DNA of 64,000 nucleotides from an uncultured SAR116 cluster alpha proteobacterium. Lineage in GTDB: Bacteria > Pseudomonadota > Alphaproteobacteria > Puniceispirillales > Marisalimonadaceae. A model generated the notes under the pieces. The model was not told the DNA's origin and made no database searches. It saw only the letters and a program-made list of their open reading frames with translations. Numbering within the stretch: the stretch's first letter is position 1; each line of letters begins with the position of its first letter. Shown piece after piece: positions 51,980-61,325 of the stretch. Both the position numbers and the translations under genes were made by a program. The stretch spans positions 1 to 64,000 of the forward strand of contig CACNWE010000010.1 in assembly GCA_902623995.1 (NCBI GenBank). The letters run 5' to 3'.

Positions 51980-53011
51980 ATGTCAACCAAAACAAAAATA
52001 TTTATTGAAAGAAATTTAAATATTATTCTATTTACTGTTGTCATGGTTTTAATTACTTTGGTTTTATTTGAAGTTGTTATTCCTTTTTTTGTTGCATTCA
52101 TAATTACTTATTTAACAAATCCATTAAAAAATTATCTTGATAAATACATTAATAAAACCCTCTCGAGCTTTTTATCAATTATTGCATTTATATTAGGCTT
52201 TTTATCTATTTTGGTTTTAATCCTACCAATTATTATTTACCAAATACAAAATTTAGTTTTATTTCTACCAGCATATTTAACAGAGATTGAAACTTTATTT
52301 AGAGAAATAAATAGTAAATATTTCTTTTTTGAAAAGATTAAAACAATTGAGTATACATCTATAATCAAAACTATCTCTGATAGTTTAATTAGTTCAAGTA
52401 ACAATATAATCAGTAATGGTATCGAATTTGTTAATAGTTTTTTTAATCTTATTCTGATTATTGTTATAAGTTTTTATCTAAGTTTAGAATTTAATAAAAT
52501 CAAAGAATTTGTTTATAATATCGCTAAAAATTCAGACTTTAATGACTTTCATCTATTAATAAAAGAAATAGATCTTGTTTTATCCAAATTTATTCGAGGT
52601 CAAGGTCTTATTTGTTTAGTATTATCCGTAATTTATAGTGTTGGGCTGATTTTGGTTGGTTTGAAATTTGGAATTTTGTTAGGTTTATTTGCTGGCTTAA
52701 TTTCATTTGTACCTTACTTAGGTTCTTTTTTAGGAGGAGGCCTTACTTTATTACTAGGATTAACACAATTTGGTATTTCACCTCACTTGATTTTTATATT
52801 TATTATATTCATTTTTGGTCAGTTATTTGAAAGTTATTTTTTAACGCCAAAATTAGTCGGTGAAGCAATTAAGTTGAATCCAATTTGGATAATATTTGCA
52901 TTAATGACAGGTGCTTATTTATGTGGATTTTTTGGTGTTTTAATCTCTTTGCCTGTTGCAGCTGTTATAGGGGTAGTTGTAAGACATTATTTTATAAAAC
53001 TCTTTGGGTGA
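51980..53011 (+). CDS. perM: AI-2E/PerM family transporter
   Basis: Inner-membrane protein of 343 residues with about eight hydrophobic segments. The C-terminal family motifs are clear: FIRGQGLICLVLSVIYSVGLILVGLKFGILLGLFAGLISFVPYLGSFLGGG and GQLFESYFLTPKLVGEAIKLNPIWIIFALMTGA. Members export varied substrates (AI-2 in TqsA, sodium/proton exchange in others), so the substrate is unknown. It is next to hda, as in other alphaproteobacteria. Confidence 0.9.
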   Translation: MSTKTKIFIERNLNIILFTVVMVLITLVLFEVVIPFFVAFIITYLTNPLKNYLDKYINKTLSSFLSIIAFILGFLSILVLILPIIIYQIQNLVLFLPAYLTEIETLFREINSKYFFFEKIKTIEYTSIIKTISDSLISSSNNIISNGIEFVNSFFNLILIIVISFYLSLEFNKIKEFVYNIAKNSDFNDFHLLIKEIDLVLSKFIRGQGLICLVLSVIYSVGLILVGLKFGILLGLFAGLISFVPYLGSFLGGGLTLLLGLTQFGISPHLIFIFIIFIFGQLFESYFLTPKLVGEAIKLNPIWIIFALMTGAYLCGFFGVLISLPVAAVIGVVVRHYFIKLFG

Positions 53012-53018
53012 TTAATTT

Positions 53019-53744
53019 ATGTCTTCTAAATTAAGAAATATTAATAAGCTAGCTATAAATAAACAAATGGCTCTACCATTAAAATTCAAATCTACAAAAG
53101 ATAGGGAAAATTACCTTGTTTCTGAATGTAATGTAGAAGCAGTTAAATTAATTGAAAATTCTTTATTTTGGCAAAACAAACCAAAAATTAACTCTATTCC
53201 TGGAGCAATTATTTATGGTCCTAAAGGTTCTGGAAAAACTCACTTATGTTCGATTTTTAAACAGAATGTTGATTGTGATTATTTAACTTCTTTATCAAGA
53301 AATAGCCTTGAGAAAGTGACCGAAGGTAAAAATTTTATATTAGATAATTTTGTTCCAGGAAAGATATATCCAGCAGAATTAGTAATGCATTTCATGAACC
53401 AGGTTACTTATAAAGAAGGTTCTATATTGTTTTTATCAAGGCTATCGCCTTTTGAAATGAATTGGGATCTGGATGATTTAAATTCAAGAATAAGAAGTCT
53501 AATATCAAGTGAAATAAAATTGCCTGATGACGTGCTTCTTTATTTATTTATAGTTAAATATTCAAATGAAAAAAATTTATTTATAGGCGATAAAAAACTC
53601 ATTTATATCTTAGAAAGATTAGATAGAAGTTTTGAAAGTGTTATAAAAGTAATTGATAGACTAAATACACATTCTCTAGAAGACAATCAAAAAATAACTT
53701 ACAAAAACATTAAAATAATATTGGATAATTTGAATATAGATTAA
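53019..53744 (+). CDS. hda: Hda/HdaA-like regulator of DnaA
   Basis: AAA+ protein related to DnaA, which with the beta clamp promotes hydrolysis of DnaA-ATP and prevents over-initiation. It has 241 residues. A clamp-binding-like motif QMALPLKF lies at 16-23 and Walker A is GPKGSGKT (67-74). ILFLSRLSPFEMNWDLDDLNSRIRS includes the DnaA-like box and R-finger region (DLxSR). There is no DnaA C-terminal DNA-binding domain. Its stop overlaps the stop of the convergent rnd gene by four bases. Confidence 0.88.
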   Translation: MSSKLRNINKLAINKQMALPLKFKSTKDRENYLVSECNVEAVKLIENSLFWQNKPKINSIPGAIIYGPKGSGKTHLCSIFKQNVDCDYLTSLSRNSLEKVTEGKNFILDNFVPGKIYPAELVMHFMNQVTYKEGSILFLSRLSPFEMNWDLDDLNSRIRSLISSEIKLPDDVLLYLFIVKYSNEKNLFIGDKKLIYILERLDRSFESVIKVIDRLNTHSLEDNQKITYKNIKIILDNLNID

Positions 53745-54892
53745 AATTCTAATTTTTTTATTTCATTGTCTTTAATTGTAAATGCAATTTCTCCTTTTAA
53801 TAATTGTGTAACAAATTTGCCAAAAATTTCGTTTCGCCATCCTCTAAAAACTTCTAAATCATCTATTTGCCCGTCAAGAATTAATCTTAATTCATCTGCG
53901 TTTGTAATTAACTTTTCTGCTAAACCACTTTTTTGTGAGCAATACGATAATAAAAGCTTTAATAAATCAAGACTTATCTTATTTACGTTTAGTTTTTTTG
54001 AATATTTAGGAATTTTAGGCCATTTATCTTGTTCAATTTTTTGAGAGTTTTTAATTATTATTAAAATTTTGTTTAAATCATCATTGCAAAGATATTTAGG
54101 TATTCCTCTTATTTTTTTAATTGAAAAAATGTCACTTGGTTTTAGCTGAGATAAAATTACTAAAACTTCATCTTTAATAAGTCTATTTCTTGGAATGTTT
54201 CTTTTTTTACACTCAATTTCTCTCCATTCAGCAAGATACTTTAATAAGTTCAAAATTTCTCTATTAGGATTTTTAATCTTTATTTTTTTCCAAACTTCGT
54301 TTGGATTTATATCATAAATTTTTTTATTTGTGATGTATTGAAATTCTTTCTCAACCCACTCTACTCTATTAGTTTCTCTAATCATCTTTTTTATTAATGG
54401 GAAAATTTTGATCAAATAATTTACATCTGATAAAGCATACTGTAATTGTTTATTTGTCAGTGGTCTTTGTAACCAGTTTGAAAATTGACTTTCTTTACTT
54501 ATTGTTACCCCTAGAAATTTATCAACTATTCTATCATAACTTACTTGATCTCCTAAACCACAAAACATTGCTGCTATTTGAGTGTCATAAACTGGTCTAG
54601 GAATTTTGCCAGTTAAATTAAAAAAAATCTCTAGATCTTGTCTACCAGCATGAAATACTTTCAAAATTTTTTGATTAGAAAGTATTTCCCAGACTGGTTC
54701 CATATTTATTTCAGACAGTGGATCGATTGCTGCGGAAAAAGTATCGCTAGCAATTTGTACTAGACATAAGATCGGATAATAAGTATTTTCTCTTATAAAT
54801 TCTGTATCAATAGCTAAAACTTTTTCTTTATTACATTTGTTACAAAATTTTTTTAATGTATTATTATCTTTAATAATATTTATTTTATCCAT
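53741..54892 (-). CDS. rnd: Ribonuclease D
   Basis: 3'-5' exoribonuclease that trims tRNA precursors. 383 residues. The DEDDy exonuclease residues are visible: LAIDTEFIRENTYYP (DxE), FHAGRQDLEIF (D), and LQYALSDVNYLIKI (Y and D). An HRDC domain follows at about 210-290 (LKYLAEWREIECKKRNIPRNRLIKDEVL). The start at 54892 matches the usual N-terminus of the family (short residues before the first exonuclease strand). Longer starts at 54937 (ATG) and 54961 (TTG) are possible, and none has a good ribosome binding site. Confidence 0.92.
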   Translation of the reverse strand: MDKINIIKDNNTLKKFCNKCNKEKVLAIDTEFIRENTYYPILCLVQIASDTFSAAIDPLSEINMEPVWEILSNQKILKVFHAGRQDLEIFFNLTGKIPRPVYDTQIAAMFCGLGDQVSYDRIVDKFLGVTISKESQFSNWLQRPLTNKQLQYALSDVNYLIKIFPLIKKMIRETNRVEWVEKEFQYITNKKIYDINPNEVWKKIKIKNPNREILNLLKYLAEWREIECKKRNIPRNRLIKDEVLVILSQLKPSDIFSIKKIRGIPKYLCNDDLNKILIIIKNSQKIEQDKWPKIPKYSKKLNVNKISLDLLKLLLSYCSQKSGLAEKLITNADELRLILDGQIDDLEVFRGWRNEIFGKFVTQLLKGEIAFTIKDNEIKKLEF

Positions 54893-54963
54893 ATTAATAT
54901 CTTGTTTTAAATTTTCAGAAAGTGCTTTCTTAAACATTTTGATTTTAATAGAGAGGTTCAATT

Positions 54964-55761
54964 ATGTCGATTATTAAGTATATATATTTTTTTATTATTT
55001 TTTTTATTTACAACACTAATCTTGCTTTAAGTGCACAACTTTTATCACATAAAGCAACCTATACTCTTAACATTCTAAATATTAAAGATAATAGTTTTTT
55101 AGAAGGAGGGCAGGGACAAACCTTTTTTGAAATTGTAGAAAATTGTAATGGATGGAATATAAAAGAAGACTATGTTCTTATTTATGAATTACCTAATAAA
55201 AAAACATCAAACAGTTTTTCAAGTTATTCTACCTTTGAAAATTTTTTAGGGACAAAGCATAGCTTTGAATTAAATGAAGAAAGTCAATTTAGTGGTAAGA
55301 AGTCATATCAAGGTTTTATTGAAAAAAATAAAAGTGAAATTTCTGGCTCTATAATTAATAGTTCCATTAAAAAATTAACTTTTAATAAAGATGTATTATT
55401 TCCAATTGAACATTTATTAGAGTTAATTAAAACAGCAAAAATGGGATCAAAAATATTAACTAAAAAGGTGTTTTTTGGAAATGAAGATGAAGAATTTATT
55501 AAAATTGTTTCGGCATTTATAGGTCAAAGTAGAAAGTCTACATTAGAAGGTATTGAAGATTTAAAGGGTAAAAAGATTTGGCCAATTAAAGTTGCTTTTT
55601 ACAAAGAAAAATCTAAACAACAAAATCCAGAATATGAAATTTTTTTAGAGATTGATGATTTAGGTGTAGTTCACTCATATAAAGTTGACTACGGAAGCTT
55701 TGAGATAGAAGCTTTGCTAAAAAAATTTGAATTATTACCTAAAACAATGTGTAAAAAATAA
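54964..55761 (+). CDS. eipB: EipB/DUF1849 periplasmic envelope protein
   Basis: Periplasmic beta-spiral protein that supports envelope integrity in Brucella and related bacteria. 265 residues: signal peptide (about 1-24, cleavage after ALSA), then LLSHKATYTLNI, a Gly-rich strand, CNGWNIKEDYVL, LFPIEHLLELIKTAKMG, and FIKIVSAFIGQS. Two cysteines (61 and 263) match the conserved disulfide pair known for EipB. The gene begins just after the divergent rnd region. Confidence 0.88.
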   Translation: MSIIKYIYFFIIFFIYNTNLALSAQLLSHKATYTLNILNIKDNSFLEGGQGQTFFEIVENCNGWNIKEDYVLIYELPNKKTSNSFSSYSTFENFLGTKHSFELNEESQFSGKKSYQGFIEKNKSEISGSIINSSIKKLTFNKDVLFPIEHLLELIKTAKMGSKILTKKVFFGNEDEEFIKIVSAFIGQSRKSTLEGIEDLKGKKIWPIKVAFYKEKSKQQNPEYEIFLEIDDLGVVHSYKVDYGSFEIEALLKKFELLPKTMCKK

Positions 55762-55763
55762 AA

Positions 55764-55931
55764 TTACTTAATTTTAGCTTCTTTAAACAATACATGCTTT
55801 CTAATTTTAGGATCATATTTTTTTAGTTCTAATTTTTCTGGTTTAGTTCTAGGATTTTTTTTAGTAACGTAAAAGAAACCTGTGTCAGCAGTACTTAATA
55901 ATTTAATTTGCAATGTGGCTGGTTTTGCCAT
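55764..55931 (-). CDS. rpmG: 50S ribosomal protein L33
   Basis: A 55-residue ribosomal protein that I found by translating the gap between the EipB-like gene and rnr: [20 protein letters not shown], then [20 protein letters not shown], and it ends in EAKIK. This is the cysteine-free form of L33, which needs no zinc. It lies 49 bases after rnr on the same strand, the common alphaproteobacterial order, and is convergent with the EipB-like gene two bases away. Confidence 0.97.
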   Translation of the reverse strand: MAKPATLQIKLLSTADTGFFYVTKKNPRTKPEKLELKKYDPKIRKHVLFKEAKIK

Positions 55932-55980
55932 TATATACTCCTATAAATTTTGTCATAAATTATTCTTTTTTTATATAAAG

Positions 55981-58056
55981 TCAAGTGAATGAAAATTTAT
56001 TTTTTCTTTTATATTTATGTTTTCTACCTCTATTTCTTGAATCCATTGTTGTATTATCATGAAATTTCACTACGATACTTCCAGTTAAAGGTTCAACTTC
56101 TATAATTTTAGCTCTAATTTTCATACCAATTATAAACTTGTAACCACTATCTACACCATTTAGTGTTTGTTTAGTTGAATCATAGTCATACCAATCATAA
56201 GGTAAATTTCTTAAAGGTAGTAAACAGTCAGCTATTCCATTTTCTATAGATACAAAAATTCCAAATTTATGAATTGAAGTAATTGTACAATCAACTAACT
56301 CATTAATTTTTTCTTTAAATAACAGTGATATTAGCCTGTCTAAAGTCTTTCTTTCGGCGGCTACTGATTTTCGTTCGGTGTTTGAGATATGCTCACTAAT
56401 TATTTTGAACTTTTCATTATTATCTTTGAAAGTTGTTAAATTATTTTTTCTTTTATTTTTGTTACTTATTATTTCAATAATTTGCCTATGGATTATCAAA
56501 TCTGAATATCTCCTTATAGGAGAAGTAAAGTGAACATAATTTTTTAATGCCAAACCAAAGTGAGATTTATTTTCATTATGATATTTGGCTTGAGACTGGC
56601 TTCTTAAAATAGACTGATTTATCATATCATAATCTGCTGATTCTTTTGTGTTCTCTAAAATTTTATTCATTAACAATGGATGCGGTAGTTTCCCTATAAG
56701 TATTTTAGAAAGTGGTTTACCTATTATATCAATTAAACTCTTATATTTTTCAGGAGAAGGTGGTTCATGTACACGATATATTCCAGGGTAACCAAATTTA
56801 ATTATTTCTTCTGCAGCAGATACGTTGGCAAGTATCATTAGCTCTTCAATAATTTTATTACTTGTTAATCCGTAAACGTTTTTGATTTGAGTTGGCCATC
56901 CTGAGTCATTGAATAAAATTTTTCTTTCGGATAGTTCTAGATTTAAGGCACCTCTTTTTTTTCTTAAAACTTTTAAGATTAAATATACATCATTTAAGGA
57001 GTTTATAACTTTGATAATTTTATCATCAAGAATCTTATCTGTAGTTTTTTTATTAATAATATCTTCTACTTGTTGATAAGTAAGTCTTTTTTTGGAGTTT
57101 ATTACAGATCTAAAAAAAGAATGTGATTTCTTTTTTCCTTTCTCGTCCAATATAATCTCTACGGTTAAACACAATCTATCTTCATTAGGTCTAAGCGAAC
57201 ATTTATCGTTTGATAACTCTTCTGGGAGCATTGGAATAACAAAATTTGGAAGATATACTGAATTTCCTCTGATTTTAGCTTCTTTATCTAAAGCTGAATT
57301 AGGTGTCACATAATATGAAACGTCAGCTATGGCAACTAAGACACGCCATTCTTTTTTTTTGTTGACATATTCTACATAAACAGCATCGTCAAAATCCTTT
57401 GCATCTTCGCCATCGATTGTAACTAGCGATAAATCTCTTAAGTCAACACGTCCATTCTTCTCAAAATCAATTAGATTAGTAACTTCACTTTTGATTTCTT
57501 GATTGAAGTTATTTTTTAAACTGTATTCTTTTATTGCCAGGTAAGAATATATATTAGGGTCTAGAACATTTCCTACAACTTCTAATATTTCTGCATAATC
57601 TTTATTATTGTTTTTTCTAGATTTCTTGTTCTTATTAATTTTTAAATTTTTTAGAATTTCATAAGAGGCACTCTGTGCCTTTACTACGTCACCTTTATTA
57701 ATTTTTATACCGTCAATTAGAATTGGTTGTACTTTTGTTCTATTTTGGTAACCTCTTTCTAATTCATTAAGGTAGAATTTGCCTTTTGATGTTAATTTTA
57801 CTTCTGCAAAAAAATAGTTTTTCTCAAATTCAATTTTTTTAATAATTTTTTTAAATTTGTATTTTTTTTTCCCAATAAATTCTAATTCTACTAAAAATTG
57901 ATCACTAATTTCGAATTCTATATTTGTTTTATCAAATGGAATTTCAATTTCTTGATCTAATTTATTATTATTTAAAATATGCCCTAATGCAAAACCGTCA
58001 TCATCAATAAAAATTATTTCTAATTTTGAAATTTGTATTTTATTATTATGATGCAC
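55981..58056 (-). CDS. rnr: Ribonuclease R with reduced N-terminus
   Basis: Processive 3'-5' exoribonuclease that can unwind structured RNA. 691 residues. The RNB domain is complete: DLRDLSLVTIDGEDAKDFDDAVYVE (catalytic Asp cluster), ADVSYYVTPNSALDKEAKIRGNSVYLP, and HFTSPIRRYSDLIIHRQI. The S1 domain lies at about 585-660 (CTITSIHKFGIFVSIENG). It has no N-terminal winged-helix region of the kind found in E. coli RNase R; it begins almost at the first cold-shock domain (IIFIDDDGFALG). A Lys/Arg-rich tail closes it. It follows topA by 35 bases. Confidence 0.95.
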   Translation of the reverse strand: MHHNNKIQISKLEIIFIDDDGFALGHILNNNKLDQEIEIPFDKTNIEFEISDQFLVELEFIGKKKYKFKKIIKKIEFEKNYFFAEVKLTSKGKFYLNELERGYQNRTKVQPILIDGIKINKGDVVKAQSASYEILKNLKINKNKKSRKNNNKDYAEILEVVGNVLDPNIYSYLAIKEYSLKNNFNQEIKSEVTNLIDFEKNGRVDLRDLSLVTIDGEDAKDFDDAVYVEYVNKKKEWRVLVAIADVSYYVTPNSALDKEAKIRGNSVYLPNFVIPMLPEELSNDKCSLRPNEDRLCLTVEIILDEKGKKKSHSFFRSVINSKKRLTYQQVEDIINKKTTDKILDDKIIKVINSLNDVYLILKVLRKKRGALNLELSERKILFNDSGWPTQIKNVYGLTSNKIIEELMILANVSAAEEIIKFGYPGIYRVHEPPSPEKYKSLIDIIGKPLSKILIGKLPHPLLMNKILENTKESADYDMINQSILRSQSQAKYHNENKSHFGLALKNYVHFTSPIRRYSDLIIHRQIIEIISNKNKRKNNLTTFKDNNEKFKIISEHISNTERKSVAAERKTLDRLISLLFKEKINELVDCTITSIHKFGIFVSIENGIADCLLPLRNLPYDWYDYDSTKQTLNGVDSGYKFIIGMKIRAKIIEVEPLTGSIVVKFHDNTTMDSRNRGRKHKYKRKNKFSFT

Positions 58057-58091
58057 TTAATTTATTGTTTCAAATATTAATGAAATTAAAT

Positions 58092-60605
58092 TTATTTTTT
58101 CTTGGCTTGTTTCTTTTTAGATCTAGGAGGTTTTGCTAACTTGGCAATAATTAACTCTATAGCTTTATCTAAGTCAATTTCTTCTAAAGACATTGATTTG
58201 GGTAAAGTTGCCCTTATCTTGTTGTATTCAACATATGGACCAAATCTACCAGATTTAGCTAAGACCTTTCCATTTCCATCTGGATGATCTCCTAGTACTT
58301 TACCAAGTTTTTGGCTATTTTCACCTATCAAAACCACAGCATGATTAAGACCAATGTTAATAACAGTTTCATCAGCTGGTATGCTTATAAAATTTATATC
58401 ATATTTTAGATACGGCCCATATCTTCCTATTCCTGCTGAAATATCTTGACCTGTTTCTGGGTGTTTACCTATTAATCTAGGTAATGATAAAAATGAAAGT
58501 GCTTTTTCCAGGTCGATGGTAGATGCCTCTACCAGCTTTGGTATGCTTGTTCGTTTTGGTTTTTTTTCTTCGCCTAACTGAAGATATATACCATATGGAC
58601 CTTTTTTGATTATAACTTTTAGACCTGTTTCTGGATCAACTCCTAAGACACCGTCATTTTCAGGCAAAAAAGTTTCATTGGTATTATTTTCTTCTTTATT
58701 TTCATTTTTTGCGATTTGTTTTGTGAATTTACATTCCGGATAATTAGAACAACCTATAAAAGCACCATATCTTCCAAGTTCTAAACCTAAATTGCCATTG
58801 GAACATGTTGGACATTTCCTATTGGGTTGAGCATTAGTATCATCTTCATTTTTAGGAAAGAATAAATCAGCCAATTCTTTTTCAAGTGCTTCAAGAATTT
58901 TTTCTCTCTCAAGTTCTGACATTTTGTTTAGATGTGGTTTAAAACCATTCCAAAACTCTTCTAAAAGCTTTTTATAATTTAACTTTCCGTCTGAAACTTT
59001 ATCTAATTTTTTTTCCAAGTCAGCCGTAAAATCATATTCAATATACTTTCCAAAAAAATTATTTAAAAATGCTGTCAGAATTCTTCCTCTTTCTTGAGGA
59101 ATATGCTTTCCTCTGTCTTTCTCAACATAATTTCTATTAACAAGCACTTGTAAGATCGAGGCATATGTTGATGGTCTTCCAATACCAAGTTCTTCCATTT
59201 TCTTTATAAGGCTTGCGTCAGTATACCTAGGAGGTGGTTGAGTAAAATGTTGTTCACTTTCAGCTTTTTCTAAGTAAACATTTTCATTTTCAACTAAATT
59301 AGGTAAAATTTTATCATCATTTCTATCTCTATAAATAAAAAATCCAGGAAAGCGTACTTGTGAACCGTTTGCTCTAAAAACAATAGTTTTATCCTTATTT
59401 GAAATATCGGCAGATGTTTCGTCTAATTCAGCTGATTGCATTTGACTTGATATAGTTCTTTTCCAAATAAGTTCGTAAAGTTTAAATTGTTCATCATCTA
59501 AGTAGGAAGACATGCTTTCTGGGTGACGAGATATTGCGGTTGGCCTTATAGCTTCATGTGCCTCTTGCGCATTTGCTGCTTTAGATTTATAAACTCTAGG
59601 TATTTGAGGAATATATTCTTTACCATGAAGCTTTGTAATTTCATTTCTTAATTCATCAACTGCCTGAGTACTTAATTGGACACCATCGGTTCTCATATAT
59701 GTTATCAGGCCCGTAGTCTCGCTACCAATATTTATACCTTCATATAATTTTTGAGCTATCCGCATAGTTCTTGATGCACCAAAACTTAATTTGTTAGAGG
59801 CCTCTTGTTGTAATGTGGAGGTTGTAAAGGGAGGTAATGGATTCCGCTTAACACTCTTAGTTGAAATTTTAGTTATATTAAATGATGAATTTCTTATTTT
59901 TTCTAATGCTGAATTTGCTTCTTTTTCATTTTTTAAATCCATTTTGGCTAATTTTTTATTATCAAGAACAGACAATTTAGCTGTGAATTGTTGTTTATCA
60001 TTTTTTGAAAAAATAGATATTATTGACCAATATTCTTCAATATTGAATTTTTCAATTTCAATTTCTCTTTCACATATGAGTTTAAGTGCAACAGATTGTA
60101 CTCTGCCAGCAGATTTTGAACCTGGAAGCTTTCTCCATAAAATTGGAGAAATGGAGAAGCCAATTAGGTGATCTAAAGCTCTTCTTGCCAAATATGCCTC
60201 AACTAATTCAGAATTAATTTGTCGAGGTGTTTTCATAGCATGTAAAACAGCATTTTTAGTAATTTCGTTAAAAACAACTCTTTCTACTGGTTTATCTTCT
60301 ATCATTTTTTTTGAATTTAATATTTCTTGTAGATGCCAGCTAATTGCTTCACCTTCTCTATCAGGATCAGTAGCTAATATTAATGACTCAGCTGATTTAA
60401 GTTCTCCAATTATTTCTTTAACAATTTTTTCTTTATCTTTGTGCATTTCCCAAGACATTTTAAAATTATCATCAGGAAGCACAGCACCATCCTTAGAAGG
60501 TAAATCTCTTATATGACCTACAGAAGCCATAACTTTATAATCATTACCGAGATATTTATTAATAGTCTGAGCTTTCGCTGGGGATTCAACTATTACTAAC
60601 TTCAT
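58092..60605 (-). CDS. topA: DNA topoisomerase I
   Basis: Type IA topoisomerase that relaxes negative supercoils. It has 837 residues. The Toprim domain opens with KLVIVESPAKAQTINKYLG and has the metal motif ILATDPDREGEAISWHL. The active-site Tyr lies in TTGLITYMRTDG (about residue 300). One C4 zinc finger follows (CPTCSNGNLG ... GCSNYPEC), then three zinc-free C-terminal repeats (LKVIIKKGPYGIYLQLGE, GIGRYGPYLKY, LAKSGRFGPYVEYN). The protein ends in a Lys-rich tail. Confidence 0.98.
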   Translation of the reverse strand: MKLVIVESPAKAQTINKYLGNDYKVMASVGHIRDLPSKDGAVLPDDNFKMSWEMHKDKEKIVKEIIGELKSAESLILATDPDREGEAISWHLQEILNSKKMIEDKPVERVVFNEITKNAVLHAMKTPRQINSELVEAYLARRALDHLIGFSISPILWRKLPGSKSAGRVQSVALKLICEREIEIEKFNIEEYWSIISIFSKNDKQQFTAKLSVLDNKKLAKMDLKNEKEANSALEKIRNSSFNITKISTKSVKRNPLPPFTTSTLQQEASNKLSFGASRTMRIAQKLYEGINIGSETTGLITYMRTDGVQLSTQAVDELRNEITKLHGKEYIPQIPRVYKSKAANAQEAHEAIRPTAISRHPESMSSYLDDEQFKLYELIWKRTISSQMQSAELDETSADISNKDKTIVFRANGSQVRFPGFFIYRDRNDDKILPNLVENENVYLEKAESEQHFTQPPPRYTDASLIKKMEELGIGRPSTYASILQVLVNRNYVEKDRGKHIPQERGRILTAFLNNFFGKYIEYDFTADLEKKLDKVSDGKLNYKKLLEEFWNGFKPHLNKMSELEREKILEALEKELADLFFPKNEDDTNAQPNRKCPTCSNGNLGLELGRYGAFIGCSNYPECKFTKQIAKNENKEENNTNETFLPENDGVLGVDPETGLKVIIKKGPYGIYLQLGEEKKPKRTSIPKLVEASTIDLEKALSFLSLPRLIGKHPETGQDISAGIGRYGPYLKYDINFISIPADETVINIGLNHAVVLIGENSQKLGKVLGDHPDGNGKVLAKSGRFGPYVEYNKIRATLPKSMSLEEIDLDKAIELIIAKLAKPPRSKKKQAKKK

Positions 60606-60698
60606 TTATTTTTAATCCTGAACTTATTTATTAAACTTTAAAAATCATTATTTTAGTGCAGATAACATTACTTTAATGAAATAACAATAATAATGTTT

Positions 60699-61325
60699 TT
60701 ATATTTTAGGCTCAGATCTATTAATTAAGCGTTTTATATTTTCTCGGTGCTGAACAAAGCATATTAATGAAATTATGAAGGAACTTAAAAAATATATGAA
60801 TTCAGTTTCATAATAAAACATGAGAATAGGTATTAAAAAATATGCAATTAGAGCAGACATAGAGCTTATTTTAAATACTTTTGCAATAAGTACCCATGTC
60901 AATAGTGCAACTATACCAATATTTAGATTAAGTGACAAAATAACACCGAACCCAGTTGCAACACCCTTACCACCTTTAAACCTGAGCCAAATTGGGAAAC
61001 AGTGCCCTACAACAGCTGATATTGCAACTGTGCATTGATAAAATTCAACCATATAAAGATTATTATCGAAAACTTTAGGTAAAATTATTGTAATTAGATA
61101 AATTGCTACTGCACCTTTACTACCGTCAAGTAGAAGAGTGAAAAGAGCTATTTTTTTATTTCCAGTTCGTAAAACATTAGTAGCACCAATATTTCCACTG
61201 CCAATTATTCTAATATCTCCTAATCCAGATTTTTTTGTAAGTATTAATCCAAAAGGGATTGATCCTAAAAAATATCCAAAAATAAAGATTGACCCTAAAA
61301 CTAAATAATTTAAATCATAAGTCAT
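60699..61325 (-). CDS. plsY: Acyl-phosphate glycerol-3-phosphate acyltransferase PlsY
   Basis: Integral membrane enzyme that starts phospholipid synthesis from acyl phosphate. It has 208 residues, with five or more hydrophobic segments and the conserved loops LGSIPFGLILTKKSGLGDIRIIGSGNIGATNVLR, LLLDGSKGAVAIYL, VVGHCFPIWLRFKGGKGVATGFGV, and FVQHRENIKRLINRSE. It overlaps pyrC by four bases. In many alphaproteobacteria dprA follows plsY; here the next gene is topA. Confidence 0.97.
   Translation of the reverse strand: MTYDLNYLVLGSIFIFGYFLGSIPFGLILTKKSGLGDIRIIGSGNIGATNVLRTGNKKIALFTLLLDGSKGAVAIYLITIILPKVFDNNLYMVEFYQCTVAISAVVGHCFPIWLRFKGGKGVATGFGVILSLNLNIGIVALLTWVLIAKVFKISSMSALIAYFLIPILMFYYETEFIYFLSSFIISLICFVQHRENIKRLINRSEPKI

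Noticed and set aside
58102-58287. Plus-strand frame inside topA
   Set aside because: It is antisense to the conserved topoisomerase C-terminal repeats, and no family is recognisable.
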